Numbered from the stretch's first letter, positions 25,922-34,008 are shown. The stretch is 42,999 nucleotides of DNA from an uncultured Bacilli bacterium (GCA_949879765.1 CATLBQ010000013.1:1-42999), one strand, 5' to 3'. Notes: generated by a model from the sequence alone, not told the origin. Numbers and translations: made by a program.

Positions 25922-26182
25922 ATGAAACATGTTGATTTTACCCCTAGTGGTGTTTGTAGTAAAAAAATTAGTTTTGATATCAGCGATGATGGTCGTATTT
26001 ATAATTTAAATTTTCTCGGTGGATGCCCTGGCAATCTTTCGGCCATATCCAAATTATTAGAAGGTGCTAGCGCCAATCAAGTAGCCTCATTGTTACAAGG
26101 CAATACTTGTGGTCCTAGAAAAACAAGTTGTGCCGATCAATTGTCTAAAGCACTACAACAAGCAGTTCAAGAAAATAATTGA
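25922..26182 (+). CDS. TSCPD-domain protein (TIGR03905-like)
   Basis: An 86-residue protein with four conserved cysteines: GVCSKK, GGCPGN and NTCGPRKTSCADQL. It belongs to the small TSCPD group, related to a C-terminal piece of some ribonucleotide reductases, whose function is unknown; metal or Fe-S binding is plausible. The ATG at 25922 has GGAG nine bases upstream. Upstream in-frame ATGs either overlap the SD or precede it. Divergent from the cysteine desulfurase, which hints at a link to sulfur or cluster metabolism (inference). Confidence 0.85.
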   Translation: MKHVDFTPSGVCSKKISFDISDDGRIYNLNFLGGCPGNLSAISKLLEGASANQVASLLQGNTCGPRKTSCADQLSKALQQAVQENN

Positions 26183-26195
26183 TATTTTTTCAAAT

Positions 26196-26234
26196 AAAAT
26201 AGATGTAAGCACAAAATCAACTTACATCTATTTT
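26196..26234. terminator. Bidirectional terminator between the TSCPD gene and the zinc operon
   Basis: A perfect 14-bp stem (26196-26209 with 26221-26234, arm AAAATAGATGTAAG). The minus-strand stop codon (TAG) lies within the stem. Confidence 0.88.
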
Positions 26235-27001
26235 TCTCTATTTTCTAAACTCAATTGATAAAGATAACTTCTTCCTCTTTTTCCAATTCTTTCTACAATA
26301 TGCATATAGGTAAAAACATGTAGTGCTACTCCTGCTTTTTTCTGCGTTAGATGGGTGGCTTTAGCAAAATCACTTGATGTAAAAGCCTCAGGTAATGCAT
26401 AGGTCTTCAGCAAACAATGATAATCCATTTTCGTAGATAACGTAATCATTTGCTCAATTCGTTTGGGAATTTGAACTATTCTTTCATACCCACTACTTCG
26501 GTAGTGTTTTTTTTCTGTCACTTGTCGATATTCATCCACATCTAATAAAATCAATAAAAATGATAAATTGGGATGATTGAGATAAGATTTAATTTTATAT
26601 AGTTCATAACATACCTCAAGAGGTCTGCCTTTTTTAGGTGATGTTTTCGGTGGTTGTAATCCCTCATGATCAATTTTATAAATTTGCTTCCGGTAAGGAA
26701 TCGGATAGACAATTGTAACTTGGTACGTCTTCAAAAACTCCTCTAGTTTTTCTCTTAAGGCATTGAAATTTCTCGTTTGAATTTCATAAATATGATTGTC
26801 TATTTTGATATCCGCATATAATACACCCTTATTGGTTTTCGCTATTTTTACTTCATGGCAATCTTCGTTGTCACATAAAAAATATTTTAATGTCTTATGT
26901 AAAACCTTTTCCTTCTGAATGCCAATCACTTGTTGTTTAGCATCAGTAGAAATCGCCTGATCATATGCTACTTCTAATTTGTGTTGATTATCGTCTACCA
27001 T
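26228..27001 (-). CDS. Conserved protein of unknown function, last gene of the zinc operon
   Basis: A 257-residue protein I recognise as a type seen in clostridia and relatives, with no assigned function. The N-terminal half contains a helix with KVLHKTLKYFL, then GVLYADIKID and IYEIQTRNF, followed by a helix and the strand VTIVYPIPY. This order (helix, strand with D, strand with E-x-Q, helix) resembles a PD-(D/E)xK nuclease core, but that is inference. The C-terminal 60 residues look like a winged helix (FTSSDFAKATHLTQKKAG), ending at a basic wing GKRGRSYLY. It overlaps znuB by 14 bases and has no clear SD, so translation is probably coupled. Confidence 0.8.
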   Translation of the reverse strand: MVDDNQHKLEVAYDQAISTDAKQQVIGIQKEKVLHKTLKYFLCDNEDCHEVKIAKTNKGVLYADIKIDNHIYEIQTRNFNALREKLEEFLKTYQVTIVYPIPYRKQIYKIDHEGLQPPKTSPKKGRPLEVCYELYKIKSYLNHPNLSFLLILLDVDEYRQVTEKKHYRSSGYERIVQIPKRIEQMITLSTKMDYHCLLKTYALPEAFTSSDFAKATHLTQKKAGVALHVFTYMHIVERIGKRGRSYLYQLSLENREK

Positions 27002-27830
27002 ATCGTTTGGTAATTCGACCTACAATAGCAAAAACAACAAAGAAACATAAGTTCACTACTACCATGCTTGCTCCAAAAGGATAATCTGTAAATGCAAAAA
27101 AGGCGATTAAAAAGGTAAGTATAGCGATGCAAGCACTAGACAAAATTACATGCTTAAACTTTCTAAACAATTGCATAGAAGACAAAGCCGGAAAAATGAT
27201 GATACTAGAAATCAAAAGCGTACCCATAATACGCATACCAATGACAATAGTTACAGCCGTCAATGAAGCAAAAAGCATATTCATCATTCTCGTATGTACC
27301 CCTGTTGCTTTGGCAAAAGACTCATCAAAGGTGACAGCAAAGATTCTATGATACATCAGTACAAATAAACCGATTACAATGATGGCAGTTACAAGCATAA
27401 TGATAAAATCTTGTCGATTAGCAAACACAATACTACCAAACATCAAACTATTGATATCTGTAGTAAATCCACCATGTTTCATTGCACCAACCAAATATCC
27501 AATAGCAAGAGCGGAACTTGAAAATAATCCAATTGCTGCATCACTTTTCAATTCTTTGCTTTCTCCGATTCGAAGTAGGATATATGCAGCAAGAATGACA
27601 ATAGGAATCACCACCAAAATAGGGGCATTGGTTAATCCTAACCCAATCGCTACAGCATATACGCCAAAACTAACATGACTTAATCCGTCACCAATCATAG
27701 AATAGCGTTTTAATACAAGAACTACACCCAAAATCGAAGCCGTAACGGACAACAATAACCCTACATATAGTGGGTACTGAATAATTTCAAAATTGTTAAT
27801 TAAATTATGGATAATTCCTGCATTAATCAT
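26988..27830 (-). CDS. znuB: Zinc ABC transporter permease (ZnuB/AdcB)
   Basis: A 280-residue ABC-3 family permease with about eight membrane segments. SMIGDGLSHVSFGVYA near 47-62 and the GMRIMGTLLISSIIIFPAL loop are family hallmarks; the latter contacts the ATPase. The ATG at 27830 has GGAGG nine bases upstream and is preferred over a TTG one codon earlier. It overlaps znuC. Confidence 0.93.
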   Translation of the reverse strand: MINAGIIHNLINNFEIIQYPLYVGLLLSVTASILGVVLVLKRYSMIGDGLSHVSFGVYAVAIGLGLTNAPILVVIPIVILAAYILLRIGESKELKSDAAIGLFSSSALAIGYLVGAMKHGGFTTDINSLMFGSIVFANRQDFIIMLVTAIIVIGLFVLMYHRIFAVTFDESFAKATGVHTRMMNMLFASLTAVTIVIGMRIMGTLLISSIIIFPALSSMQLFRKFKHVILSSACIAILTFLIAFFAFTDYPFGASMVVVNLCFFVVFAIVGRITKRYGRR

Positions 27831-28548
27831 CAAGTTCTTCCTCCTTCAGCATTCTTCTGCTGAATACATATTCCTTTCGGTAGTGTTCCATATATTCTTT
27901 GGGATTACCACAAAACATACAATTTTGATTCAAGTGGACTACCTTAGTCGCATGTTTTAAAATATTTTCAATAAAGTGAGAAACAATGATAATGGTTACG
28001 CCTCTTTCTTTATTGATACTATCTAATGTTGTGTGTAATTGTCTTGCTGTAGTACCATCTAATCCTGTAAAAGGTTCATCTAGAATAAGCAATTTATCCG
28101 TTGCACAAAGCGCTCTAGCAAGCAATACACGTTGTTGTTGTCCTCCTGATAACTCAGAAAAAGAACGATGCGCTAGAGTTTCTATATCTAACAATTTCAT
28201 CATTTCTTTGGTTCTCTTGATTTCTTTTTTGCCGAAAAATGGTCTAAATCCCAGTTGATTCATACAACCAGAACGAACAACCTCATAAACGGAAGCGGGA
28301 AAATCAGCTAAGTTATCATTTTTTTGAGGCAAATATCCGACCGATTTACGGCTTAAATCTTCCCCGAAAACAATACTACCCTTGATTTCTGGAATTAAAC
28401 CTAGAATCGTTTTGACTAAAGTAGATTTACCACTACCATTATCACCAAAGATACATACATATTCACCTGGTAAAATCGTTAAATTGATATTTTCTAGTGT
28501 TTTATGATTATCATAGCCAATGGTCAAATCTTTACATTGTAGTATCAT
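27823..28548 (-). CDS. znuC: Zinc ABC transporter ATP-binding protein (ZnuC/AdcC)
   Basis: A 241-residue ABC ATPase. Walker A is GDNGSGKST, the Q-loop region GYLPQKND, the signature LSGGQQQR, Walker B LLILDEPF and the H-loop IIVSHF. The C-terminus has HLNQNCMFCGNP, typical of metal-uptake ATPases. It overlaps znuA by 17 bases. Confidence 0.94.
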   Translation of the reverse strand: MILQCKDLTIGYDNHKTLENINLTILPGEYVCIFGDNGSGKSTLVKTILGLIPEIKGSIVFGEDLSRKSVGYLPQKNDNLADFPASVYEVVRSGCMNQLGFRPFFGKKEIKRTKEMMKLLDIETLAHRSFSELSGGQQQRVLLARALCATDKLLILDEPFTGLDGTTARQLHTTLDSINKERGVTIIIVSHFIENILKHATKVVHLNQNCMFCGNPKEYMEHYRKEYVFSRRMLKEEELDD

Positions 28549-29548
28549 GTTCTATCCCCTCTTTCTGGTTGACGCGAAGCATTTTCGCCAAATGATTGAC
28601 ATTTTCTTTTAATATTTGAATATAAGATAAATCTTCATTTTGGAAGTCTAGCGCACTGACGTTATGACCCGAATGTAAGATTAAAATTTCTGCTCCTGTA
28701 TGAAATTGAATCATTTCACAAGCTTGTTGATTGATCAATTCTTTCGCAAAAATCACTGGCACATCATGTTCTTTCATTTCTGTAATCATATGTTCTAACG
28801 TAGCTATTGATGGTTCTGTCTCCGTTGAACAAGTAGAATAGGTTAATTCGTAATCCAACCCATAAAAAATACTCCAGTAATAAAAAGAAAATGGACAACC
28901 AAAATACATCGTATGAGAAACAGATTGCCGCACCACCTCTTGGATATCTTGATCAATTTGAAACAATGCATCAATATATGCTTTTGCATTGGCCTCTAGT
29001 ACTGCTCCAATTGTACCATATGGATCTTGAATACTTTCAAGCATCACTTGCTTGATTTGTTCCACCATGTATATGGCATAAATGGGATATGTCCAGTAAT
29101 GGGGATCATAAGCATGTACATGGGTATGTTCATGGTTGGTTTGATTCTCATCTTCATGATCGTGATCTGAATCTTCTGCTTGATATAATACGATGCGTTC
29201 ATCTTGAGATAAATTGACAACCTTTGTTTTCTCGTTAAAATCAACATCTCCTACCCATGTTTCCATTTCATCTGCTGTATAAATAAAAATATCCGCATTC
29301 TTAATGGTAATTAAATGGCGAATGCTTGGATCATAAGTATGAGAATCTTGACCTGCTGGTATAATCATCATCACATCAAATAGTCCTTTGGTTTCTGGCT
29401 GATTACCAATGATTCGTTTGACCATATCATACTCTGGATATAATGTTGTCACAATCTGCTTGGCAGTTTTGGATTCTTGAATAAATGCACAACTTGTGAA
29501 TAAAAAAGTTGTACAACAAAATAGCATAAATAAATAAATTTTCTTCAT
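28532..29548 (-). CDS. znuA: Zinc-binding lipoprotein (ZnuA/AdcA family)
   Basis: A 338-residue substrate-binding lipoprotein. The signal peptide ends in the lipobox LFTSC, with the lipidated Cys at 20. Metal-binding features are SHTYDPS and a His/Asp-rich loop (DHDHEDENQTNHEHTHVH) near residues 125-142, typical of zinc proteins, followed by DPHYW. CSTETEPSIATL marks the C-terminal half; a histidine is not seen at the usual third ligand region, as in related Bacillota proteins. The ATG at 29548 overlaps the zur stop (ATGA). Confidence 0.92.
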   Translation of the reverse strand: MKKIYLFMLFCCTTFLFTSCAFIQESKTAKQIVTTLYPEYDMVKRIIGNQPETKGLFDVMMIIPAGQDSHTYDPSIRHLITIKNADIFIYTADEMETWVGDVDFNEKTKVVNLSQDERIVLYQAEDSDHDHEDENQTNHEHTHVHAYDPHYWTYPIYAIYMVEQIKQVMLESIQDPYGTIGAVLEANAKAYIDALFQIDQDIQEVVRQSVSHTMYFGCPFSFYYWSIFYGLDYELTYSTCSTETEPSIATLEHMITEMKEHDVPVIFAKELINQQACEMIQFHTGAEILILHSGHNVSALDFQNEDLSYIQILKENVNHLAKMLRVNQKEGIEHDTTM

Positions 29549-29964
29549 ATGAGCTTCCCCTTTTGACATGATGCGCAAATACCATATAAAACCGTTTTGG
29601 TGGTATCTATCGATATATGATAGTCTTCTTGCATCATTTGATCTAGTTGTTCTATCATAGGTGTATGAATATGTAAAACCTGTCCACATACCTCACACTT
29701 GAAATGAATATGGGCACATTGATTTTGTTCACAATCCAAATATTGATAATAATTCAATACCCCATCCACATTACATTTGATAACTTCCTTGGTTTCAACC
29801 AACTGATCTAGTGTACGATATAGCGTTGCCTTACTGACTGGCGTATGACGTTCATTGAGATGCAATAAAATTTGATCTGCACTAAAATGTTGGTTTTTAT
29901 TTTCCAACAAAAAATCCTTGATGGTATTTTTTTGTTTGGTCTGATAGTTTTTAGCGTGATTCAT
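29545..29964 (-). CDS. zur: Fur-family zinc-uptake regulator (Zur)
   Basis: A 139-residue Fur-type repressor. The winged helix contains FSADQILLHL and PVSKATLYRTLDQLVE; the metal region has HIHFKCEVCG and the closing CASCQKG, giving the structural Cys4 zinc site. As first gene of znuACB it is assigned Zur rather than Fur or PerR; this rests on context. ATG with GGAGGTG upstream. Confidence 0.88.
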   Translation of the reverse strand: MNHAKNYQTKQKNTIKDFLLENKNQHFSADQILLHLNERHTPVSKATLYRTLDQLVETKEVIKCNVDGVLNYYQYLDCEQNQCAHIHFKCEVCGQVLHIHTPMIEQLDQMMQEDYHISIDTTKTVLYGICASCQKGKLI

Positions 29965-29985
29965 CGCACACCTCCTACTAACAAT

Positions 29986-30002
29986 TTGAAACTTAGTCTC
30001 AA
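29986..30002. promoter_or_regulatory. Fur/Zur-type operator
   Basis: Inverted repeat TTGAAAC-TTA-GTCTCAA with one mismatch, between the -10 box and the zur ATG, over the expected transcription start. It fits autoregulation by Zur but is not the Bacillus Zur consensus. Confidence 0.6.
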
Positions 30003-30005
30003 TTT

Positions 30006-30034
30006 ATTATAACGCAAAATGAAAAAATGAGCAA
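30006..30034 (-). promoter_or_regulatory. Promoter of the zur-znuACB operon
   Basis: A perfect TATAAT (30006-30011) with a weak TTGCTC (30029-30034) 17 bases upstream on the minus strand. Confidence 0.6.
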
Positions 30035-30054
30035 GAAAAAAACCTTCTTTTTCA

Positions 30055-30086
30055 AAGAAAAAAAGGGAAGTGTTTTTCCTTCCCTT
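30055..30086 (-). terminator. Intrinsic terminator after the zinc-ribbon membrane protein gene
   Basis: Stem AAGGGAAG / CTTCCCTT (30063-30070 with 30079-30086), then a T-run on the minus strand. Confidence 0.85.
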
Positions 30087-30100
30087 ATTTCGACAATTTA

Positions 30101-30448
30101 CTATTTTTTTTGCTTTGATTCCATCACTTCTTTTGTGCCACAATGGGGACAAACAAGCACCTTTGATCCGGCTTTTGCATTGTAAGCAGTGATATCTTTC
30201 CAAAGGGAAATACCAAATGCTTGATGACAAGAAGGACATGTATATATAGATATTTTGGCATGCAACAGATGAATCATACAATATAATACAAGCACATAAC
30301 ACAAATATCCAATCATCATCCAAACAGGAAATTGAAACACCAATAAAAGAATACATAGGATTGGAAAAACAACAATCGATAAGAAATAAATCCAACGACA
30401 TAACGTATATAAAGTGGCAAGAGTTTGTACTTTTGATTTCATACTCAT
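30101..30448 (-). CDS. Membrane protein with C-terminal zinc ribbon
   Basis: A 115-residue protein, family not recognised. Two membrane segments near 18-38 and 43-63 are followed by a cytoplasmic zinc ribbon with CPSC and CPHCG about 30 residues apart. The ATG follows the TPR-gene stop directly, with GGAG inside the end of that gene. It is the last gene of a four-gene operon. Confidence 0.75.
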   Translation of the reverse strand: MSMKSKVQTLATLYTLCRWIYFLSIVVFPILCILLLVFQFPVWMMIGYLCYVLVLYCMIHLLHAKISIYTCPSCHQAFGISLWKDITAYNAKAGSKVLVCPHCGTKEVMESKQKK

Positions 30449-31456
30449 CTAGTGTTTCTCCTGTATAACTTGCATATTTTGATATTTTTCATCATCTGTC
30501 AATGCTTTAGCAATTTCAAGCAAATATGCAACAGATACTGTATCTTGTAATTTTTGGGTATATGCTAAAAATTCATCTATTGCGCGCAGGACAAGTTTAG
30601 ATATACCATGTTGAATCTGATAAGTTTGATAAATGCGAACCACCTCAGTCCCTGTTTGAAAAGGAACTTGACCTAACCTATTTAAAATTTGTTGAATATA
30701 TTCTTGATTTTGAGGGTTTTCTTGATAGTATTGGCTAGTCATAAAACAAGCAAAAGCAATATCATCTTTTTGACGCTGCATATACAATTTTCCAAGTTCA
30801 TGATAGGCAAAAGCCAATTGTTCTTTGGTATATGCATAGTGTAAAACTGATTTTAAAATCTCTTCGGCTTGTTCTTGTTGACCTTGGTCACGATATAAAA
30901 GAGCAAGAGATTGCAGAACATATTGACATCTAGGATTATATATCAAGGCTTTCTTCAAACAAAGGATGGCTTGATTGATATCTGCTTTTTTCAAATACAA
31001 TTCGGACAATTGATACATATAATACGTAACTGGTTCTGGATAACGTTTTACTTTCAATTTTCTAGCCTGCTCTACGGTTTCACAAAAAATGAAATATTCA
31101 ATCATTTGATCAAAATCATAATAGTTCTTTTCTTTGGTGTAAGTAGCCTTTTCAAACACAGTGACCAAATCTTCCAATAAAAAGATAGCTTCATCATATT
31201 TTTCTTGTTGAATCAAATCAAGGATGGTTTCATAACGCAGTCTTCTTTCATCTAATACCGCATGCGTTTTTAAGTCCAATTGTTCTTTGATTTTCGGATC
31301 TAAATATTCAAACAACAAATTGGTAATACCATAAATGACTTCATCATTTTTGAATTGACGATAAATGCTAAGTTCAGTTTGTAAATAAGGAATATCTACT
31401 TCCTTTTCACCGGTTAGATGCATTTTGATATCTTCTAATATCTTGGTATTATTCAT
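30449..31456 (-). CDS. Tetratricopeptide-repeat protein
   Basis: A 335-residue protein. Several TPR-like helix pairs are visible between about 145 and 270, such as YQLSELYLKKADINQAILC, then LALLYRDQGQQEQAEEIL and YHELGKLYMQRQKDDIAF. No catalytic motif is present, so it is probably a scaffold. The N-terminal half resembles N-terminal parts of helical regulators paired with XRE domains, but no such domain is fused. It overlaps the HAD gene by eight bases. Confidence 0.82.
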   Translation of the reverse strand: MNNTKILEDIKMHLTGEKEVDIPYLQTELSIYRQFKNDEVIYGITNLLFEYLDPKIKEQLDLKTHAVLDERRLRYETILDLIQQEKYDEAIFLLEDLVTVFEKATYTKEKNYYDFDQMIEYFIFCETVEQARKLKVKRYPEPVTYYMYQLSELYLKKADINQAILCLKKALIYNPRCQYVLQSLALLYRDQGQQEQAEEILKSVLHYAYTKEQLAFAYHELGKLYMQRQKDDIAFACFMTSQYYQENPQNQEYIQQILNRLGQVPFQTGTEVVRIYQTYQIQHGISKLVLRAIDEFLAYTQKLQDTVSVAYLLEIAKALTDDEKYQNMQVIQEKH

Positions 31457-32300
31457 GATATTCTCCTAAATAAGTCTTTCTTTGCTCTTTATGCAAATCA
31501 TGTAACTGACTGGTTAGAGCCATTTGATGGATGAGTAATTTGACAACTGCTTCTAACTCAGTCTGCGCAGAATAATCATCTTTGCAAATATAACCCACCC
31601 GGTTGTCTTCTAATAGACGAATGGCTTTTTCCTTTGAATCTTCATGATAAATAGCAATCGATTCCCCACCTTTTTCTTTAACGAGTGTCATGCATGGCAC
31701 ATCTGTAATTCCATCACCAATATAAATCATATTCCGATATGGGATTAACCGATCATCTAATTTAATGACACTATTTAACTTCACATCATCTAATTGATCT
31801 AATGTACCTTTGGAAATTCGAAAAATAAACTGTGTTTTTGTAGTATAATTGATGACTTGTTTGGGCCAATCAGCATTGCCATTTCGATTATAGTGAAACT
31901 CGCAAGCATAAATGCGCTTAAAATAACGTGCGATAGAAGTACCTTCAATAATTTCTTTTAAACCAGAAGATAAGATATAATGCTCAATTTCAACACCTAA
32001 TGATTTACCATATGCATTGATTCTTTCAAACCAGGTGTCCACTCCCTTTAATAAAACTACATCTTCTCCTAGTTTTCTAAATGATTCTTTGGTAATTTCA
32101 ATATTTTTATCTTTGGCTGCCTTAATCATTAAGAACATATAAGATAAAATCCGATCCATATTATTTTTGACAGAAATTTGGTTGGATTCTTCCCAAAATT
32201 CACTAGCTTCCATATCTACACTTGGAATAAAACTATATTCTTGCATATCTTTTGCGCATAGTGTTTTATCAAAATCATACATTAATGCTATTTTATTCAT
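31449..32300 (-). CDS. HAD-family phosphatase, phosphoserine-phosphatase-like
   Basis: A 283-residue haloacid dehalogenase-type hydrolase. Motif I is DFDKT (9-13), with both catalytic aspartates. YILSSGLKEII gives the motif II serine, and YIGDGITDVPC gives the motif IV acidic pair. The helical cap between motifs I and II resembles the phosphoserine phosphatase group. Substrate unknown. ATG with AGGAGG. Confidence 0.87.
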   Translation of the reverse strand: MNKIALMYDFDKTLCAKDMQEYSFIPSVDMEASEFWEESNQISVKNNMDRILSYMFLMIKAAKDKNIEITKESFRKLGEDVVLLKGVDTWFERINAYGKSLGVEIEHYILSSGLKEIIEGTSIARYFKRIYACEFHYNRNGNADWPKQVINYTTKTQFIFRISKGTLDQLDDVKLNSVIKLDDRLIPYRNMIYIGDGITDVPCMTLVKEKGGESIAIYHEDSKEKAIRLLEDNRVGYICKDDYSAQTELEAVVKLLIHQMALTSQLHDLHKEQRKTYLGEYHE

Positions 32301-32309
32301 AAACGCCTC

Positions 32310-32939
32310 CTAACGATTTTTTCCTTTTCGAATAACCCCCTTATAAAAGGCATATCCATACAGAAAAGGAGTTGCAATGCTGCCTACAAAAATAGAGAGT
32401 ACTGAAATGAAAGAAATCCAAAAAATATACCACCATCTAAAATGAAGGATTCCTCTTTTAAACAAAAAGATATAAATATAAATCGCACTCACCACACCCA
32501 TAGCAATTACAGCATATAAGATGGCAGGTACTGTAGTGTTAACCGAATATCCCATATATTTGGCTGCCTCTTCCGCAAGCGTCTTCGTCACAAAACCCAC
32601 AACAAGCCCCACAATAGGAATAATGATCAAATAAGAAATATAAAAGGCCATGGATAAACGATTTCCCAAATACCAATTGTAACTTGAACGATCTTTGCCT
32701 TTTTTCATGCGATTGCCCGCATCTGTTCTTTCTGCTAAAATATCTCTTTCTAGAAAATCTTCTTCATGAATACGCAAGATAGGACACATTTTCCGGATTT
32801 GTTCCTCGGTTGGATCAAGTTTTCCCTTTTCCCAAAGTGCAACAGTCTCTTCACTGACATTGATTTTTTCCGCAAATTCTTGTTGAGTTAGTCTTGCTTC
32901 TTCTCGTAATACTTTAATATTTGTATGTATGTTTGTCAT
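32310..32939 (-). CDS. XRE-type HTH regulator with membrane-spanning C-terminal half
   Basis: A 209-residue protein. Residues about 8-60 are a Cro/C1-type helix-turn-helix (ARLTQQEFAEKINVSEETV, then WEKGKLDPTEEQI). Three hydrophobic segments follow near 100-123, 140-165 and 173-200, so the DNA-binding domain is tethered to the membrane. It is first in the operon, nine bases before the HAD gene, and may control it in response to an envelope signal (inference). Confidence 0.85.
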   Translation of the reverse strand: MTNIHTNIKVLREEARLTQQEFAEKINVSEETVALWEKGKLDPTEEQIRKMCPILRIHEEDFLERDILAERTDAGNRMKKGKDRSSYNWYLGNRLSMAFYISYLIIIPIVGLVVGFVTKTLAEEAAKYMGYSVNTTVPAILYAVIAMGVVSAIYIYIFLFKRGILHFRWWYIFWISFISVLSIFVGSIATPFLYGYAFYKGVIRKGKNR

Positions 32940-32958
32940 AATACTTCACCTCGCATCT

Positions 32959-32964
32959 ATTATA
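32959..32964 (-). promoter_or_regulatory. Extended -10 promoter of the XRE-HAD-TPR operon
   Basis: TGGTATAAT on the minus strand (TATAAT at 32959-32964), with no good -35 box. Confidence 0.55.
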
Positions 32965-33005
32965 CCATATTTTAAAAGAAAAGAATATAGTTTTGATAAA
33001 AACGA

Positions 33006-33036
33006 AATAGACTACCCTTTGATCAGGTAGCCTATT
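33006..33036 (-). terminator. Intrinsic terminator after hsp20
   Basis: An 11-bp stem with one G-U pair (33006-33016 with 33026-33036), T-rich downstream on the minus strand. Confidence 0.78.
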
Positions 33037-33055
33037 TTATCGATTTATCTTTCCA

Positions 33056-33487
33056 TTAGTTGATAGCTATATATTTTGTTTTATCTGCTTCTGTTTCGGT
33101 TACTTCTGGAATTACTACAGTCAATACCCCATTGTGATACGTTGCATTTGCTTTGGTATCATCAGGGCATCCTACATAAAAGCTTCTTGAATATTGACCA
33201 TTGTAACGTTCTTGATGTAAATATTCATAATTTTCATCTTGATTTTCAGTTACTGTGGATTGCTTTTTGGCATCTACCATAATGGTCAAATAACCTTGTT
33301 CTAATTTAACCATGATATCTTCTTTGGCATATCCAGGAATATCGACATCAAATACATAATTGCCTTTTCGTTTGGAAATATCGGCACGCATAAAACCATT
33401 TTGATAAGCTGAACCATATGTATGTCCATCAAAAAAGTCATCCCAAAAACTTGGTTTAGTGTACTTCCATGTTGTAATTTTACTCAT
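33056..33487 (-). CDS. Hsp20/alpha-crystallin small heat shock protein
   Basis: A 143-residue ATP-independent holdase chaperone. The alpha-crystallin domain runs from about 34 to 135: FMRADISKRKGNYVFDVDIPG, with its 21-residue block cut by strand borders at positions 34-54, then YLTIMVDAKKQ, SFYVGCP and the conserved NGVLTVVIP near the end. A C-terminal I-x-I anchor is present as YIAIN. The ATG has GGAGG five bases upstream. No CIRCE element is present; instead the promoter has sigma-G-type boxes, so this may be a spore chaperone. Confidence 0.92.
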   Translation of the reverse strand: MSKITTWKYTKPSFWDDFFDGHTYGSAYQNGFMRADISKRKGNYVFDVDIPGYAKEDIMVKLEQGYLTIMVDAKKQSTVTENQDENYEYLHQERYNGQYSRSFYVGCPDDTKANATYHNGVLTVVIPEVTETEADKTKYIAIN

Positions 33488-33509
33488 ATAAACCTCCATT
33501 GTTTTTTAT

Positions 33510-33538
33510 TAGTATGAGGAGTTTTTTTAAAAATATGC
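33510..33538 (-). promoter_or_regulatory. Sigma-G-type promoter of hsp20
   Basis: GCATA (33534-33538), 17 bases, CATACTA (33510-33516) on the minus strand, an exact match to the Bacillus sigma-G pattern GyATA-N17/18-CATnnTA. No sigma-A promoter is evident. Confidence 0.6.
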
Positions 33539-33540
33539 AA

Positions 33541-33567
33541 AAGAAAAGACTTAAAATTCATTAAGTC
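33541..33567 (-). terminator. Intrinsic terminator after the orphan 127-residue gene
   Basis: Stem GACTTAA / TTAAGTC (33548-33554 with 33561-33567), then a T-rich tail on the minus strand. Confidence 0.7.
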
Positions 33568-33592
33568 ATCTTCTTTTTTGCATTTTAAAATA

Positions 33593-33976
33593 TTAGATAG
33601 AGTCTAATCGAATAAAAGGGTGCTTGATGAGGTTTGCCATCATATCTAGCATATTTTCAATCATCACTCTCATTTTATAAATGGGTAAAACTACCCAATG
33701 TTGAATGGTTTGAGCATTGAATTTATGCTTACAAATTTGTAACATATATTTACTGATTTTTGGGCAAGCCTTTGATGGACGAAAATCCTTCTTGAGTAAA
33801 ATTGTATGAATTTTGGTCATCATTAAAGCATGAATAATACTAGCATAACGACTGGCAACACTAAGTAAAACAAGGATCAACAAAATGCCAAGGCTAGCAA
33901 CAATACGTTTGAGGTTTGCGTGAACAAGTCTACAAACCAAGATGTCACATAACAAAAATAGAATAAATAGATTCAT
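33593..33976 (-). CDS. Small protein of unknown function with N-terminal membrane segments
   Basis: A 127-residue protein, family not recognised. Residues 1-52 are strongly hydrophobic (two possible segments); the rest is basic and helical, with three cysteines and several methionines. Its reality is supported by GGGAG nine bases before the ATG, a near-consensus sigma-A promoter (34009-34037) and a terminator right after the stop. No function can be given. Confidence 0.6.
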   Translation of the reverse strand: MNLFILFLLCDILVCRLVHANLKRIVASLGILLILVLLSVASRYASIIHALMMTKIHTILLKKDFRPSKACPKISKYMLQICKHKFNAQTIQHWVVLPIYKMRVMIENMLDMMANLIKHPFIRLDSI

Positions 33977-34008
33977 TACACGTTCTCCCTTTCCTATGAT
34001 TTTAAATT

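Noticed and set aside
29961-30401. A 146-codon minus-strand frame
   Set aside because: It overlaps the zinc-ribbon membrane protein in another frame, crosses that gene's terminator and the zur promoter, and resembles no family.
33488-33592. A CIRCE (HrcA) element before hsp20
   Set aside because: No TTAGCACTC / GAGTGCTAA repeat is present.
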